Below, one piece after another: positions 41,693 to 49,165 of a stretch of 64,000 bases of DNA. The stretch is from Streptomyces sp. NRRL B-24484 (GTDB lineage: Bacteria > Actinomycetota > Actinomycetes > Streptomycetales > Streptomycetaceae). The notes beneath the pieces were generated by a model. That model had not been told where the DNA came from and made no database searches. It saw nothing but the letters and a program-made list of their open reading frames with translations. Each line of letters opens with the position of its first letter. Position 1 is the stretch's first letter. The position numbers and the translations under genes are program-made. The DNA is taken from NCBI RefSeq assembly GCF_000717715.1, contig NZ_JOAI01000023.1, positions 142,926 to 206,925 on the forward strand, written 5' to 3'.

Positions 41693-42696
41693 GGCGGGAT
41701 CGCCGGCACTGCCGCGGCCTGCGGACCGCCGGCCGCGCCGGTGTCCCGGTCGTCGTCACCGCCGCCCGGGCCGCCGTCGCCGGTCGTCGCAGGTGCGGGC
41801 AACCGGCGCAGCACGTCCTCGGCGACCGCACGCCGCCGCGAGGACGGCGGCACGTTCCGGGTGTTGCGGATCTTGTAGGCGACGGCGGCGCGCAGCGCCG
41901 CCCGCTGCTCCGCGGTGAGCTCGGGGCGGCCGAGCATCGCCTTCGCGGCGAGCAGCGCCTGCAGCAGTTCGAAGGGCGACAGGTGGCGGTCGATCGCCGC
42001 GACGACGAGGTCCAGGTTCTCCGGGTCGGGCTTGCCCTGCAGCAGGGCGAGCGCCTGGACCCGCAGGCCCTCGACACCGGTCTCGAAGAGGTCGCGCACC
42101 TGGCGCGGCGTGAAGTTCAGCGACCCCGCGGCCAGCACCGTCTGGTTCACCGAGTCGGCGAGGGTCTGCCGGTCGGCGGCGGACAGCGCCCGGGCGAGCA
42201 GCAGCCGGGTCAGCAGCCAGCCCGAGAGGAAGCCGAGGACGGTGAAGTACACCGAGAGCGCCGCCGCGAAGCCGGCCGCGCCGGGGCCGCCGCCGACCGC
42301 CGGGGCCAGCGCCTCGCCCAGCTCCCTCAGCCGGCGCGGCAGGGTGCCGATCTGGGTGAGGCCGGCACCCAGCAGGATCTTGGTCAGCCAGTCGGAGACC
42401 TGCTCCAGATTGGTGTTGGGGGCGTAGCTGGCCGTCGAGGTCGCGGACTGGTCGTCCGGATGGGCCGCCGCCCCGCTGGTCAGCAGCTTGGGGATGCCGA
42501 AGAGGAAGCCGAGCAGGCCACCGCCGACCGCGAAGGTCGCCGCGACCACCAGGCCGCCGCCGAGCGCCCGTACGCCGTGCTCGCTCGCCAGGGCGTACAG
42601 CACCAGGCCGACCACCCCGGCGCCGACCACCCCGGCCAGTCCGATCCGCACCGCCGGCACCGGCTGTCCGCCGCGCTCCAGCTCCACCCGAGCCAC
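41656..42696 (-). CDS. Hypothetical membrane protein (346 residues)
   Basis: I do not recognise this protein. It has two N-terminal membrane helices ('GLAGVVGAGVVGLVLYAL', 'GGGLVVAATFAVGGGLLGFLFGIP') and a soluble loop rich in Ser/Thr/Asn ('SATSTASYAPNTNLEQVSDWLTKILLGAGLTQIGTLP'). A third helix follows ('FAAALSVYFTVLGFLSGWLLTRLLLA'), then a helical cytoplasmic region and a Gly/Asp/Pro-rich tail. The GTG at 42696 follows GGGGTGGGG. A plausible -10 (TACAGT) lies 30 bases upstream. It is convergent with the methyltransferase gene, sharing 37 bases. Confidence 0.75.
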   Translation of the reverse strand: MARVELERGGQPVPAVRIGLAGVVGAGVVGLVLYALASEHGVRALGGGLVVAATFAVGGGLLGFLFGIPKLLTSGAAAHPDDQSATSTASYAPNTNLEQVSDWLTKILLGAGLTQIGTLPRRLRELGEALAPAVGGGPGAAGFAAALSVYFTVLGFLSGWLLTRLLLARALSAADRQTLADSVNQTVLAAGSLNFTPRQVRDLFETGVEGLRVQALALLQGKPDPENLDLVVAAIDRHLSPFELLQALLAAKAMLGRPELTAEQRAALRAAVAYKIRNTRNVPPSSRRRAVAEDVLRRLPAPATTGDGGPGGGDDDRDTGAAGGPQAAAVPAIPPQVQAPKGPSAP

Positions 42697-42721
42697 CCCC
42701 ACCCCGGTCCCCTGTGGTCCG

Positions 42722-42735
42722 CAGTGACTGTAGCG
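42722..42735 (-). promoter_or_regulatory. Probable promoter of the 346-residue membrane protein gene
   Basis: On the minus strand CGCTACAGTCACTG contains the -10-like TACAGT about 30 bases before the GTG start. No clear -35 is visible. Further upstream (about 42755-42830) is a GGCGGT/GCAGTG-rich low-complexity run without a gene. Confidence 0.35.
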
Positions 42736-43011
42736 GACCGGCCGGTCACTCCGGGAGGTCGTGGCGGTCGGTGCGGGCGGTGGCAGTGGCGGTGGCAGTG
42801 CGGGTCGTGGCGGTGCGGGCGGTGGCCGCCGGGCGTCCGCGCCCGGACATGCAGACGGCCCGCGGGCTGCTTCCACGGCGCCGGTCCGCGAGGGACCGGC
42901 TGCCGAGGCACCGGGGATGTACCGGTGAGCCCGCGGGCCGGGTGACTGCTTGGGTCTGCGCCTGCCGCCGGAGGCCGTACGGCCCCGCACACTGCACAGG
43001 CAGGGGCGGCT

Positions 43012-43069
43012 CTAGCGAGCAGCCACCTCACGCATCCTGATGGAACTCAACTCAGGATCACCTCCTTTC
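43012..43069 (-). other. Perfect extended Shine-Dalgarno with a 12-codon mini-ORF
   Basis: On the minus strand GAAAGGAGGTGATCC (43069-43055) is complementary to the whole 3' tail of 16S rRNA over 15 bases. Ten bases after its GGAGG a TTG opens a 12-codon frame (SSIRMREVAAR after the initiator) ending at a TAG at 43014-43012. An inner ATG at 43035 is also in frame. It lies about 315 bases upstream of the membrane-protein gene. It may be a leader peptide or a ribosome-binding RNA. Nothing larger is coded in 42697-43222. Confidence 0.4.
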
Positions 43070-43118
43070 AGTGTGCGGCCACCTTAGGCACGCCCTCCGG
43101 AGGAGGGCAACGGAATTT

Positions 43119-43139
43119 CCGGGTACCGCCGGTACCCGG
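43119..43139. repeat. Perfect inverted repeat CCGGGTACC-GCC-GGTACCCGG
   Basis: A 9-bp perfect inverted repeat with a 3-base loop lies in the gap between the extended Shine-Dalgarno element and the tRNA terminator. A 7-bp repeat (GCCCTCC/GGAGGGC) precedes it at 43092-43108. Either could be a terminator for rightward transcription or an operator. Confidence 0.4.
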
Positions 43140-43178
43140 CTGGGCGGCCCGGCGGGGCACGCCGCGTGCCCGGACACG

Positions 43179-43213
43179 ACGAAGGCCCGGCAGAAGATCT
43201 GCCGGGCCTTCGT
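43179..43213 (-). terminator. Terminator of the initiator tRNA gene
   Basis: A perfect 16-bp stem with an AGA loop ends ten bases beyond the 3' end of the leftward tRNA gene. Confidence 0.75.
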
Positions 43214-43222
43214 GCTACTGAG

Positions 43223-43296
43223 TAGCGGGGACAGGATTTGAACCTGCGACCTCTGGGTTATGAGCCCAGCGAGCTACCGAGCTGCTCCACCCCGCG
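43223..43296 (-). tRNA. Initiator tRNA-fMet (CAT)
   Basis: A 74-base tRNA without encoded CCA, anticodon CAT. Initiator features are visible: three G-C pairs in the anticodon stem (GGG...CCC around CTCATAA), and the first base C1 faces U72, so the top acceptor pair is unpaired. The T-loop TTCAAAT and the D-arm GAGCAGCTCGGTAGCTC are normal. It is followed by a strong terminator and is a single-gene unit. Confidence 0.95.
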
Positions 43297-43360
43297 TCGG
43301 TGAACCCAACACTACGTGACGGACGCGCGGAAGGGAAATCCGTTCCCGGCGCGGTGCCGC

Positions 43361-44632
43361 TCACCCGCCCGGGACGGGGCGGGCGGGCTGTCGGGCGCGC
43401 CGGGCGCGGGCCCACACCGCCAGGCAGACCAGGGCCGCGAAGGCGGGCACCATGACCAGCCCGTAGATCAGCAGGAAGCCGTCCGTGCCGAGGCCCGCGG
43501 CGCCGTTCCACACCCCGTGCAGGCCGATCGCCGAGACCAGGCCCACCGGGGCGGCGAGCCGGGCGAGCCAGCGCCGCCCGGTGGTGAGGGTGATCGCCAC
43601 CCCCAGGCCGGTCAGAGCGGTGAACAGCGGGTGCGCGAAGGGTGACAGCAGGGCCCGCAGCACGAAGGTGTGCACGGTGGAGTCGAAGTCGCGCAGGGTG
43701 GGCGGTTCGCCGAGGCCGATGGAGTCCAGCCGGGACTGCTGGTCGTCGGTGAAGGCGCGCCCCAGGTACAGGGCGTTCTCGGTGAAGGCGAACCCGCAGG
43801 CGGTGATGGCCCCGAGGACGAGGCCGGCCGCCAGCGTCCGCGGGCTCGACCTGGCCCGCGGATGGGCGCGGTTGCCCGGCGCGAGCAGCAGCGGCGGGCG
43901 GAAGTACGGCAGCGGCCGCAGGTGCGGCCGTATCCGCGGCAGCGCGCCGCGCGGGCGGCGCGGCCCGGGGACGGCGGGTGCCGGGGCGGCCGGGCCGGGC
44001 CCGTGCGGCGCGTCCGGGTCGGCGTCGGCGAGCAGCGCGCAGCGGTGGTCCTGCCGGCAGCTGGGCCGTCTGCGGACGGGCAGCAGCAGGAGCAGGATCG
44101 CGGCGCCCTTGCACAGCTCCTCGATCAGTGGCGTGGCGACCTCGGCGCCGAGCGTCTCGCCGCGGCTGCTGCCCTGGTGGGCGACCAGGAAGTCACTGGC
44201 CCAGCCGTTGGCCATGAGGGCCACCGTGGTGGCCGCACAGGCGCCCCAGGCCAGGCAGAACAGCGTGTGCCGCAGTGGGACGCGGGCGGTCTGGTTCAGC
44301 CAGGCCAGCGAGCCCAGCACGAAGGGCAGCGGCAGCAGGGCGAGCCCCAGGCCGACCAGCAGCCCGGTGGTGCCGGTCTGCCGCTGCACCAGGTGCAGGA
44401 TCAGCACGCCGCTGCCGGCCAGCGCGAACGCCGCCAGCGAGGAGGACAGCGCGGGGTAGTGCAGCGAGCGGTGGAGGGCCTCCAGCCGCTCCCAGAGCGG
44501 CAGCAGGCGGCGGACCGCGCCGGCCCGGGGCCCCGGGATGGTCCGGGTGCCGGCGGGGGTCGCGGGCGGTTCGTCGGCGGCAGTGCGGGCCGTGGTGCAG
44601 GGGGACGGGCTGCCGCTGGGCGGACGGCTCAC
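43361..44632 (-). CDS. PrsW-family intramembrane glutamic metalloprotease
   Basis: A 423-residue multi-pass membrane protease of the type that cleaves anti-sigma factors (RsiW in Bacillus). The three family motifs are visible: 'PLIEELCKGAA' (EExxK), 'GFAFTENALYLG' (FxxxEN) and 'ALLSPFAHPLFTALTG' (HxxF-like), with 'IGLHGVWNGAA' near the end. A cytoplasmic insertion of about 90 residues, rich in Arg/Pro ('LLPVRRRPSCRQDHRC...'), separates the first two motifs and is longer than usual. The natural substrate is unknown. It lies downstream of trmB in the same direction, with a terminator between. Confidence 0.85.
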   Translation of the reverse strand: MSRPPSGSPSPCTTARTAADEPPATPAGTRTIPGPRAGAVRRLLPLWERLEALHRSLHYPALSSSLAAFALAGSGVLILHLVQRQTGTTGLLVGLGLALLPLPFVLGSLAWLNQTARVPLRHTLFCLAWGACAATTVALMANGWASDFLVAHQGSSRGETLGAEVATPLIEELCKGAAILLLLLPVRRRPSCRQDHRCALLADADPDAPHGPGPAAPAPAVPGPRRPRGALPRIRPHLRPLPYFRPPLLLAPGNRAHPRARSSPRTLAAGLVLGAITACGFAFTENALYLGRAFTDDQQSRLDSIGLGEPPTLRDFDSTVHTFVLRALLSPFAHPLFTALTGLGVAITLTTGRRWLARLAAPVGLVSAIGLHGVWNGAAGLGTDGFLLIYGLVMVPAFAALVCLAVWARARRARQPARPVPGG

Positions 44633-44720
44633 CCGGAAAGCGTAGGCGACGGCTCCGCCCGAGGGGGAGTCCCCGGAACGATCCGTATGCCCATCATCAC
44701 TCCGGGTGACGGCGCGTCAG

Positions 44721-44750
44721 CTCCCGGTGGCGATCCGTCGCCACCGGGAG
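44721..44750 (-). terminator. Hairpin terminator of trmB
   Basis: A perfect 13-bp stem (CTCCCGGTGGCGA with its complement, TCCG loop) begins 21 bases beyond the trmB stop on the minus strand. Confidence 0.7.
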
Positions 44751-44770
44751 TGGCGGGACTCCGTCGCGGG

Positions 44771-45601
44771 TCAGCGGCGCCGGAAGAGCAGGTCGTGCAC
44801 GACGTGCCCCTTGGCCAGACCGGCCCGCTCGAACTTGGTCAGTGGACGCCAGTCCGGGCGCGGCGCGTAACCGGGCACGCTGCCGGCCGGGCGCTGCTCC
44901 GGCTCCAGCCATCCGCTGCCGTCGCCCTCGGGGTGGAGGTTCTCCAGCTCTTCCGAGGCGGACAGCACGTCCAGCATCTGCTCCGCGTAGTGCTCCCAGT
45001 CGGTGGCGCAGTGCACCAGCGCGCCCGGGGCGAGCTTGGGCAGCACCAGCTCCAGGAAGTGCGGCTGGATCAGGCGCCGCTTGTGGTGCTTGGGCTTCGG
45101 CCACGGGTCGGCGAAGTAGACCCGCAGACCGGCCAGCGAGGCGTCCGGCAGCATGTCGCGGAGCAGGATCACCGCGTCGCCGGCCGCCAGCCGCACGTTG
45201 CGGGAGCCGTCGCGCTCCAGCATCTGCAGCAGGTTGCCGTGGCCGGGCGTGTGGACGTCGGCGGCCAGGATTCCGGTCGAGGGGTCGGCGGAGGCCATCG
45301 CGGCGGTGGTCTCGCCCATGCCGAAGCCGATCTCCAGGGTGACCGGGAGGTCGCCGAAGAGCGCCGGCAGGTCGAGCGGGGTGCCGTCGATCGCCAGGCC
45401 GTACCGCTCCCACAGCCGGTCCAGGGCGTCCGCCTGGGCGTTGGTCATCCGGCCGCGGCGCGGCTGGAAGCTGCGGATGCGCCGCTCCCGGTGCTGGGCC
45501 TCGGTGGCCTTGTGCGGGTACATCGGCGCCGGGTACGCGGCCGGGGCGGCGGAGAGCCGGGCGGACGGGGACAGCTCGGGGCTGGGGGCGGTGGCAGTCA
45601 C
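44771..45601 (-). CDS. trmB: tRNA (guanine-N7)-methyltransferase
   Basis: Methylates N7 of G46 in the variable loop of tRNAs using SAM. It has 276 residues. An N-terminal extension of about 60 residues precedes the core: 'VTLEIGFGMGETTAAMA' (SAM motif), 'AADVHTPGHGNLL', 'VYFADPWPKPKHHKRRLIQPHFLE' (the near-invariant DPWPKxxHxKRR catalytic/tRNA motif) and a C-terminal 'LTKFERAGLAKGHVVHDLLFRR'. The ATG is at 45601. A single-gene unit with its own terminator. Confidence 0.95.
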   Translation of the reverse strand: MTATAPSPELSPSARLSAAPAAYPAPMYPHKATEAQHRERRIRSFQPRRGRMTNAQADALDRLWERYGLAIDGTPLDLPALFGDLPVTLEIGFGMGETTAAMASADPSTGILAADVHTPGHGNLLQMLERDGSRNVRLAAGDAVILLRDMLPDASLAGLRVYFADPWPKPKHHKRRLIQPHFLELVLPKLAPGALVHCATDWEHYAEQMLDVLSASEELENLHPEGDGSGWLEPEQRPAGSVPGYAPRPDWRPLTKFERAGLAKGHVVHDLLFRRR

Positions 45602-45651
45602 AATCGCCCCAGTCTACGAGGGTCCGTCGGCGTCCCGGCGTGGCCCGCGTC

Positions 45652-46923
45652 TCATCGCACCGGCCCCTCCCCGCCCGGGCCGGGCGCCCCACCACCGGCC
45701 TCCAGCGCTGCGAGGGCCCGCCGGGCCACCTCGCGGCCGATCGGCAGCGAGGCGGTGGCCGCGGGCGAGGGCGCGTTCAGCACGTGGACGGTCCGCCGCG
45801 CCGAGGCCGGGTCGTCCGGGTCGAAGCCGGCGAAGGCGAAGTCGTCCAGCAGCGACCCGTCCCGTGCCACCGCCTGGGCCCGCACCCCGGCCGCGGCGGG
45901 GACGAGGTCCGCGGCGGAGACGGCCGGCAGCAGCCGCTGCACCGCGGCGGTGAACGCCTTCCGGGACAGCGAGCGGTGCAGCTCGCCGAGCTCGTACCGC
46001 CAGTGCCGGCGGGCGATCCGCCAGGTCCCCGGGAAGGCCGCGGTGCCGGCGAGGTCGCGCAGCCGCACCGTCCGCCAGTCGTAGCCCTCCCGGGCCAGCG
46101 CGGGCACCGCGTTCGGGCCGACGTGCACGTCGCCGTGGACGCCCCGGGTGAGGTGCACGCCGAGGAACGGGAAGGCCGGGTCCGGCACCGGGTAGACCAG
46201 ACCCCGGACGAGACCCCGCCGGTGCTCGGCCAGTTCGTAGTACTCGCCGCGGAACGGGACGATCCGCACCCCCGGGTCGTCGCCGGCCAGCCGCGCCACC
46301 CGGTCGCCGTGCAGGCCCGCGCAGTTCACCAGCACCCCGCAGCGGACCTCCCCCGCCGAGGTCTGCACGGTCACCCCGTCGGCCCGGCGGGCGACCGCCC
46401 GCAGCTCCGTCCCGGTGTGCAGCACCGCGCCCTTCTGCCCGGCGAGCTCCGCGTAGCGGCGGGCCACCGCCGGGAAGTCGCAGATGCCGGTCGTGCCGAC
46501 GTGCAGCCCCGCCACCCCGCGGACCTCCGGCTCGTACCCGGCGATGCCCGCCGCGTCCAGCTCGGTCACCGGGATGCCGTTGGCGCGGCCGCGTTCCGCG
46601 AGGACGGCCAGCCGCGGCAGCTCCTCGGCCGAGGTCGCGACGATCAGCTTGCCGGTGACCTCGTGCGGGATGCCCTGCTCGCGGCAGAACTCCACCATCT
46701 CCGCGGCGCCACCCGTCGCGTACCGGGCCTTCAGCGAACCCGGCCGGTAGTACACCCCGCTGTGGATCACCCCGCTGTTGCGGCCCGTCTGGTGCGCGGC
46801 GAGACCCGGCTCCTTCTCCAGCACCGCGACCTGGAGGCCGGGCCGCGCCCGGGTCAGCGCGTATGCCGTGGAGAGGCCCACGATGCCGCCCCCCACCACC
46901 AGAACGTCGACGTCGTAGCGCAC
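45652..46923 (-). CDS. lhgO: L-2-hydroxyglutarate oxidase/dehydrogenase
   Basis: FAD-dependent oxidation of L-2-hydroxyglutarate to 2-oxoglutarate, passing electrons to quinone or oxygen. It has 423 residues. It opens with the Rossmann FAD motif 'VDVLVVGGGIVGLSTAYAL', followed by 'EKEPGLAAHQTGRNSGVIHSGVYYRPGSLKA', a family signature. Further hits are 'VNCAGLHGDRVARLAG', 'PFRGEYYEL' and 'YPVPDPAFPFLGVHLTRGVHGDVHVGPNAV'. The GTG at 46923 follows AAGGGG and leads straight into the FAD motif. Repair of a metabolic by-product is the likely role. Confidence 0.9.
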   Translation of the reverse strand: MRYDVDVLVVGGGIVGLSTAYALTRARPGLQVAVLEKEPGLAAHQTGRNSGVIHSGVYYRPGSLKARYATGGAAEMVEFCREQGIPHEVTGKLIVATSAEELPRLAVLAERGRANGIPVTELDAAGIAGYEPEVRGVAGLHVGTTGICDFPAVARRYAELAGQKGAVLHTGTELRAVARRADGVTVQTSAGEVRCGVLVNCAGLHGDRVARLAGDDPGVRIVPFRGEYYELAEHRRGLVRGLVYPVPDPAFPFLGVHLTRGVHGDVHVGPNAVPALAREGYDWRTVRLRDLAGTAAFPGTWRIARRHWRYELGELHRSLSRKAFTAAVQRLLPAVSAADLVPAAAGVRAQAVARDGSLLDDFAFAGFDPDDPASARRTVHVLNAPSPAATASLPIGREVARRALAALEAGGGAPGPGGEGPVR

Positions 46924-47092
46924 CTCGGCCCCTTCGCTCGGCTGCCCCCGCCGCAGCGATCGTGCCACGACGGAGGCCCACCGAGAAGGCGGCCGGGGGG
47001 CGCGGAGAACCACAGGGGTCCACCTCGGGTGCCCCCGGCGCCCCTGCGGGTCGCCCCGTGCTCTCAGGGGGTTGCCCAGCGCCCCTGCGGGG

Positions 47093-48670
47093 TCAGTCCT
47101 GCTCCCAGGGCCAGTGGGTGGTGCGGCCGGCCTCCAGGAGGGGGATCAGGCGGAAGGCCGCGTCCGTGAGGCCGCCGAAGGTGTGGCGGTGGGCGCCGCC
47201 GGAGGGTGCGTGGCCCGCCCGGTAGCCGGCCAGGTTCCAGGTGTAGACCGGGACCTGCGCCGGGACCGCGGCGAGCGGATCCCCCTGCCAACCGCCGTAC
47301 GCCTGCTCGTCGGTGACGATCACCACCCGGTCGTGGCCGCGGTAGTGCTGCCGGACGGCCTTGCCCGTCTCGGTGCCGCCGAGGTTGGAGAAGCGGTCCA
47401 GCACCTTCAGCACCGCCTCCCCGCGCTGCAGCTTGATCCGCCGGCTGGTGGTGCCGAACTCGACCAGGTCGGCGTCGGCCGCGCGCAGCGCCAGCGCCGC
47501 ACCGAAGACCGCCGCCGAGTCCGCCCGGTTGAGCTGGGTCTGCGCGCTCGGCCGGTCGAACATCGAGCCGGAGCGGTCGACCAGGACGAGCGTGCGGCCC
47601 GGCAGCACCGGGACGTTGGCGAGCGAGTGGCCGAGCGCCGTCTCCAGCGCGTGGCCCCAGCGGAGCGAGGGCGCGTGCCGGTGCGCGGCGAGGTAGCGGA
47701 ACGGGAACTGCCTGGACCGGTGCACCTCGCCCCGGTCGGAGATCCGCCGCGCGACCTGCTCGGCGACCGCGTCGGACACCCCGGCCTGGTCGAAGTTCCG
47801 CAGGTTGCGGACGAGTGCCATCGAGCCCATGGACGGGATGATCGCCTCCCAGACCGCAGCGTCCAGCGGACCCTGCAGCCAGCCGGCCAGCGCCTCCCAG
47901 GTCATGCCGGCCGCGGCCAGCCGCTCCGCGCCGCCGGGGCCGGTGACGACCGCGCGCCGCTGCTCGACCGGCAGCGCGAGCAGGTCGCGGCTGGCGGTCA
48001 GCAGGGCGTCGCCGGCCGGCGGGACGGCCTCGTCCGGGCGGTGCCGGCGGTCCAGCGCGTACCGGAACAGCGGGCCCTGCCACGGCTTGTCGGGGTGCGG
48101 CGACGGGTGGGTCAGCTCCAGTACGTCGCCGAACCGGAAACCCTTGGAGACGGTGTCGTACTTGAGCAGCGCGCGGCCGTTGTACAGCCGTCGCGTGGCG
48201 TCGGCGACACCCCGCTTGAGCGGCTTCGGCAGCGCCCGGCCGTACCGGGACGTCCAGTAGGCGAGCAGCTCGCCGGGCTCGTCGGGGCGCTGCAGCACCG
48301 CGTCGACGGCCTGCCGGGAGAAGCCGGGCACGCCGGCGTCGATCCGGGCGCGAGTGAACTCGGCGGCACCGACCAGCGAGGCGGTGCGCATCGCGGCGCC
48401 GTGCCGGAGCCAGCGCAGCAGACCGAGGGTCCACTCCGGGTCGCTCACCGCGAGGAAGCGGACCAGGGCGGTGTACCGGTCGTCGCGCGCGCCGCCGCGC
48501 TCGTAGAAGGTGTCCTGGCCGACCAGGTTGGCGACGGCGAGCAGGAAGAGTTCGGACTTCTCGTCGCGCAGGTGGCCCACGCCGCCGGCGTGGTTGAGGG
48601 CAGGCTGCCCGGTCGTGGTCACGGGCGAGGTCGGGCCGGTCTTCGGGCGGCGGACGTTGAAGCGAGACAT
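47093..48670 (-). CDS. rsr: TROVE-domain Ro60-like (Rsr) RNA-binding protein
   Basis: Ring-shaped RNA-binding protein of the Ro60 family, which binds Y RNAs and helps RNA turnover with exonucleases or RNA repair. It has 525 residues. The N-terminal part (about 10-330) is the HEAT-like TROVE ring: 'GHLRDEKSELFLLAVANLVGQDTFYERGGARDDRY', 'HGAAMRTASLVGAAEFTRAR', 'MALVRNLRNFDQAGVSD'. The C-terminal part is a von Willebrand A domain with the MIDAS motif 'LVLVDRSGSMF' and the later 'VVIVTDEQ'. The ATG at 48670 has GGGGG upstream. Directly upstream on the same strand is a 370-base stretch of Y-RNA-like elements, the expected ligands. Confidence 0.92.
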   Translation of the reverse strand: MSRFNVRRPKTGPTSPVTTTGQPALNHAGGVGHLRDEKSELFLLAVANLVGQDTFYERGGARDDRYTALVRFLAVSDPEWTLGLLRWLRHGAAMRTASLVGAAEFTRARIDAGVPGFSRQAVDAVLQRPDEPGELLAYWTSRYGRALPKPLKRGVADATRRLYNGRALLKYDTVSKGFRFGDVLELTHPSPHPDKPWQGPLFRYALDRRHRPDEAVPPAGDALLTASRDLLALPVEQRRAVVTGPGGAERLAAAGMTWEALAGWLQGPLDAAVWEAIIPSMGSMALVRNLRNFDQAGVSDAVAEQVARRISDRGEVHRSRQFPFRYLAAHRHAPSLRWGHALETALGHSLANVPVLPGRTLVLVDRSGSMFDRPSAQTQLNRADSAAVFGAALALRAADADLVEFGTTSRRIKLQRGEAVLKVLDRFSNLGGTETGKAVRQHYRGHDRVVIVTDEQAYGGWQGDPLAAVPAQVPVYTWNLAGYRAGHAPSGGAHRHTFGGLTDAAFRLIPLLEAGRTTHWPWEQD

Positions 48671-48721
48671 GGAGGTTCCCCCTGCGGGGAGGCGCGGCGG
48701 CACCGGGGCGTCCGAGGTCGT

Positions 48722-48740
48722 GCCGGCCTCGTGGGCCGGC
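48722..48740 (-). terminator. Hairpin at the 3' end of the Y-RNA-like array
   Basis: GCCGGCC and GGCCGGC pair perfectly around a 5-base loop, just after the last Y-RNA-like module and 52 bases before the rsr start. It could end or mark processing of the small RNA. Confidence 0.5.
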
Positions 48741-48741
48741 C

Positions 48742-48862
48742 GCGGCGGAGGTGACGTTCAGGTGCTCTGTCCGCTGAGCTACCGGCCGTGCTCGCGCACG
48801 GCCGTCCGGGATTCGAACCCGGGACCGCCTGATCCCATAGAAGTAACCCCCGCCTGCGCACC
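48742..48862 (-). ncRNA. Y-RNA-like element B with permuted tRNA-mimic module
   Basis: Reading leftward: GGTGCGCAGG, a stem strand GGCGGGGGTTAC, then a TCAGG half-stem, a T-arm with loop TTCGAAT (48805-48823) and a 9-bp acceptor-like hairpin closed by a GCGA tetraloop (48783-48804). A D-arm (GTAGCTCAGCGGACAGAGC) follows, then CCTGA, then GTCACCTCCGCC, which pairs back to the first strand (11 of 12 positions including one G-U). T-arm before acceptor before D-arm is a circular permutation of a tRNA: acceptor ends are sealed and the anticodon side is opened onto the Ro-binding-type stem. This is the known design of bacterial YrlA-type Y RNAs. Confidence 0.8.
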
Positions 48863-48892
48863 GGACGCCCCGGCGCGCTGCCTCCCGAGATC

Positions 48893-48943
48893 AAAAGTGG
48901 GTGCCGGCTCATTTCTTGGAGGAAGTAACCGGTCCTGCGCACC
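48893..48943 (-). ncRNA. Minimal Y-RNA-like stem-loop without tRNA module
   Basis: It shares GGTGCGCAGG and GGTTACTTC with the two larger elements but folds back at once: GGTG pairs with CACC, CGCAGGA bulges out, CCGGTT pairs with AGCCGG, and a small TTC/GAA stem tops it. A CACTTTT run follows, which may end transcription. It lies between the two tRNA-mimic elements on the same strand. It could be a short Y RNA or a decayed copy. Confidence 0.55.
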
Positions 48944-48987
48944 GGGAGGTGGCAGTCGTATGCACGTGTGGTGTCCAGAGAACAGAA

Positions 48988-49104
48988 GCGGCGGAGGTGA
49001 CGTGTGCTGCTCTACCGACTGAGCTACACCGGCCCGAAGCCGATGACGGGACTCGAACCCGCGACCCGCCCATTAACAGTGGAAGTAACCTCTGCCTGCG
49101 CACC
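48988..49104 (-). ncRNA. Y-RNA-like element A with permuted tRNA-mimic module
   Basis: Same layout as element B: GGTGCGCAGG, stem strand GGCAGAGGTTAC, T-arm with loop TTCGAGT (49045-49065), acceptor-like hairpin with a TTCGG loop (about 49028-49044), D-arm GTAGCTCAGTCGGTAGAGC, and closing strand GTCACCTCCGCC (10 of 12 positions pair). The G-U pair of element B is A-U here, a compensating change that supports the stem. It is the element nearest the presumed promoter: TAACGT at 49122-49117 (minus strand) would place a start near 49110. Confidence 0.8.
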
Positions 49105-49165
49105 TGGACGAGGAAGACGTTAGCCACCGGGCGGCCCGGGGTGCATCCGAATATCCGCGGCGGCC

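Noticed and set aside
42746..43031. Short leftward frames between the membrane-protein gene and the extended Shine-Dalgarno
   Set aside because: Arg/Thr/Ala-rich low-complexity translations that overlap the N-terminus or promoter of the membrane-protein gene; no ribosome site at their starts.
43055..43069. GGATCACCTCCTTTC as a fragment of a 16S rRNA gene
   Set aside because: Only these 15 bases match the 3' end; flanking 16S sequence is absent. It is better read as an extended Shine-Dalgarno on the other strand.
48742..49104. Ordinary tRNA genes upstream of the TROVE gene
   Set aside because: T- and D-arms are present, but in permuted order with the acceptor strands closed by a loop and no anticodon arm; they cannot mature as normal tRNAs.
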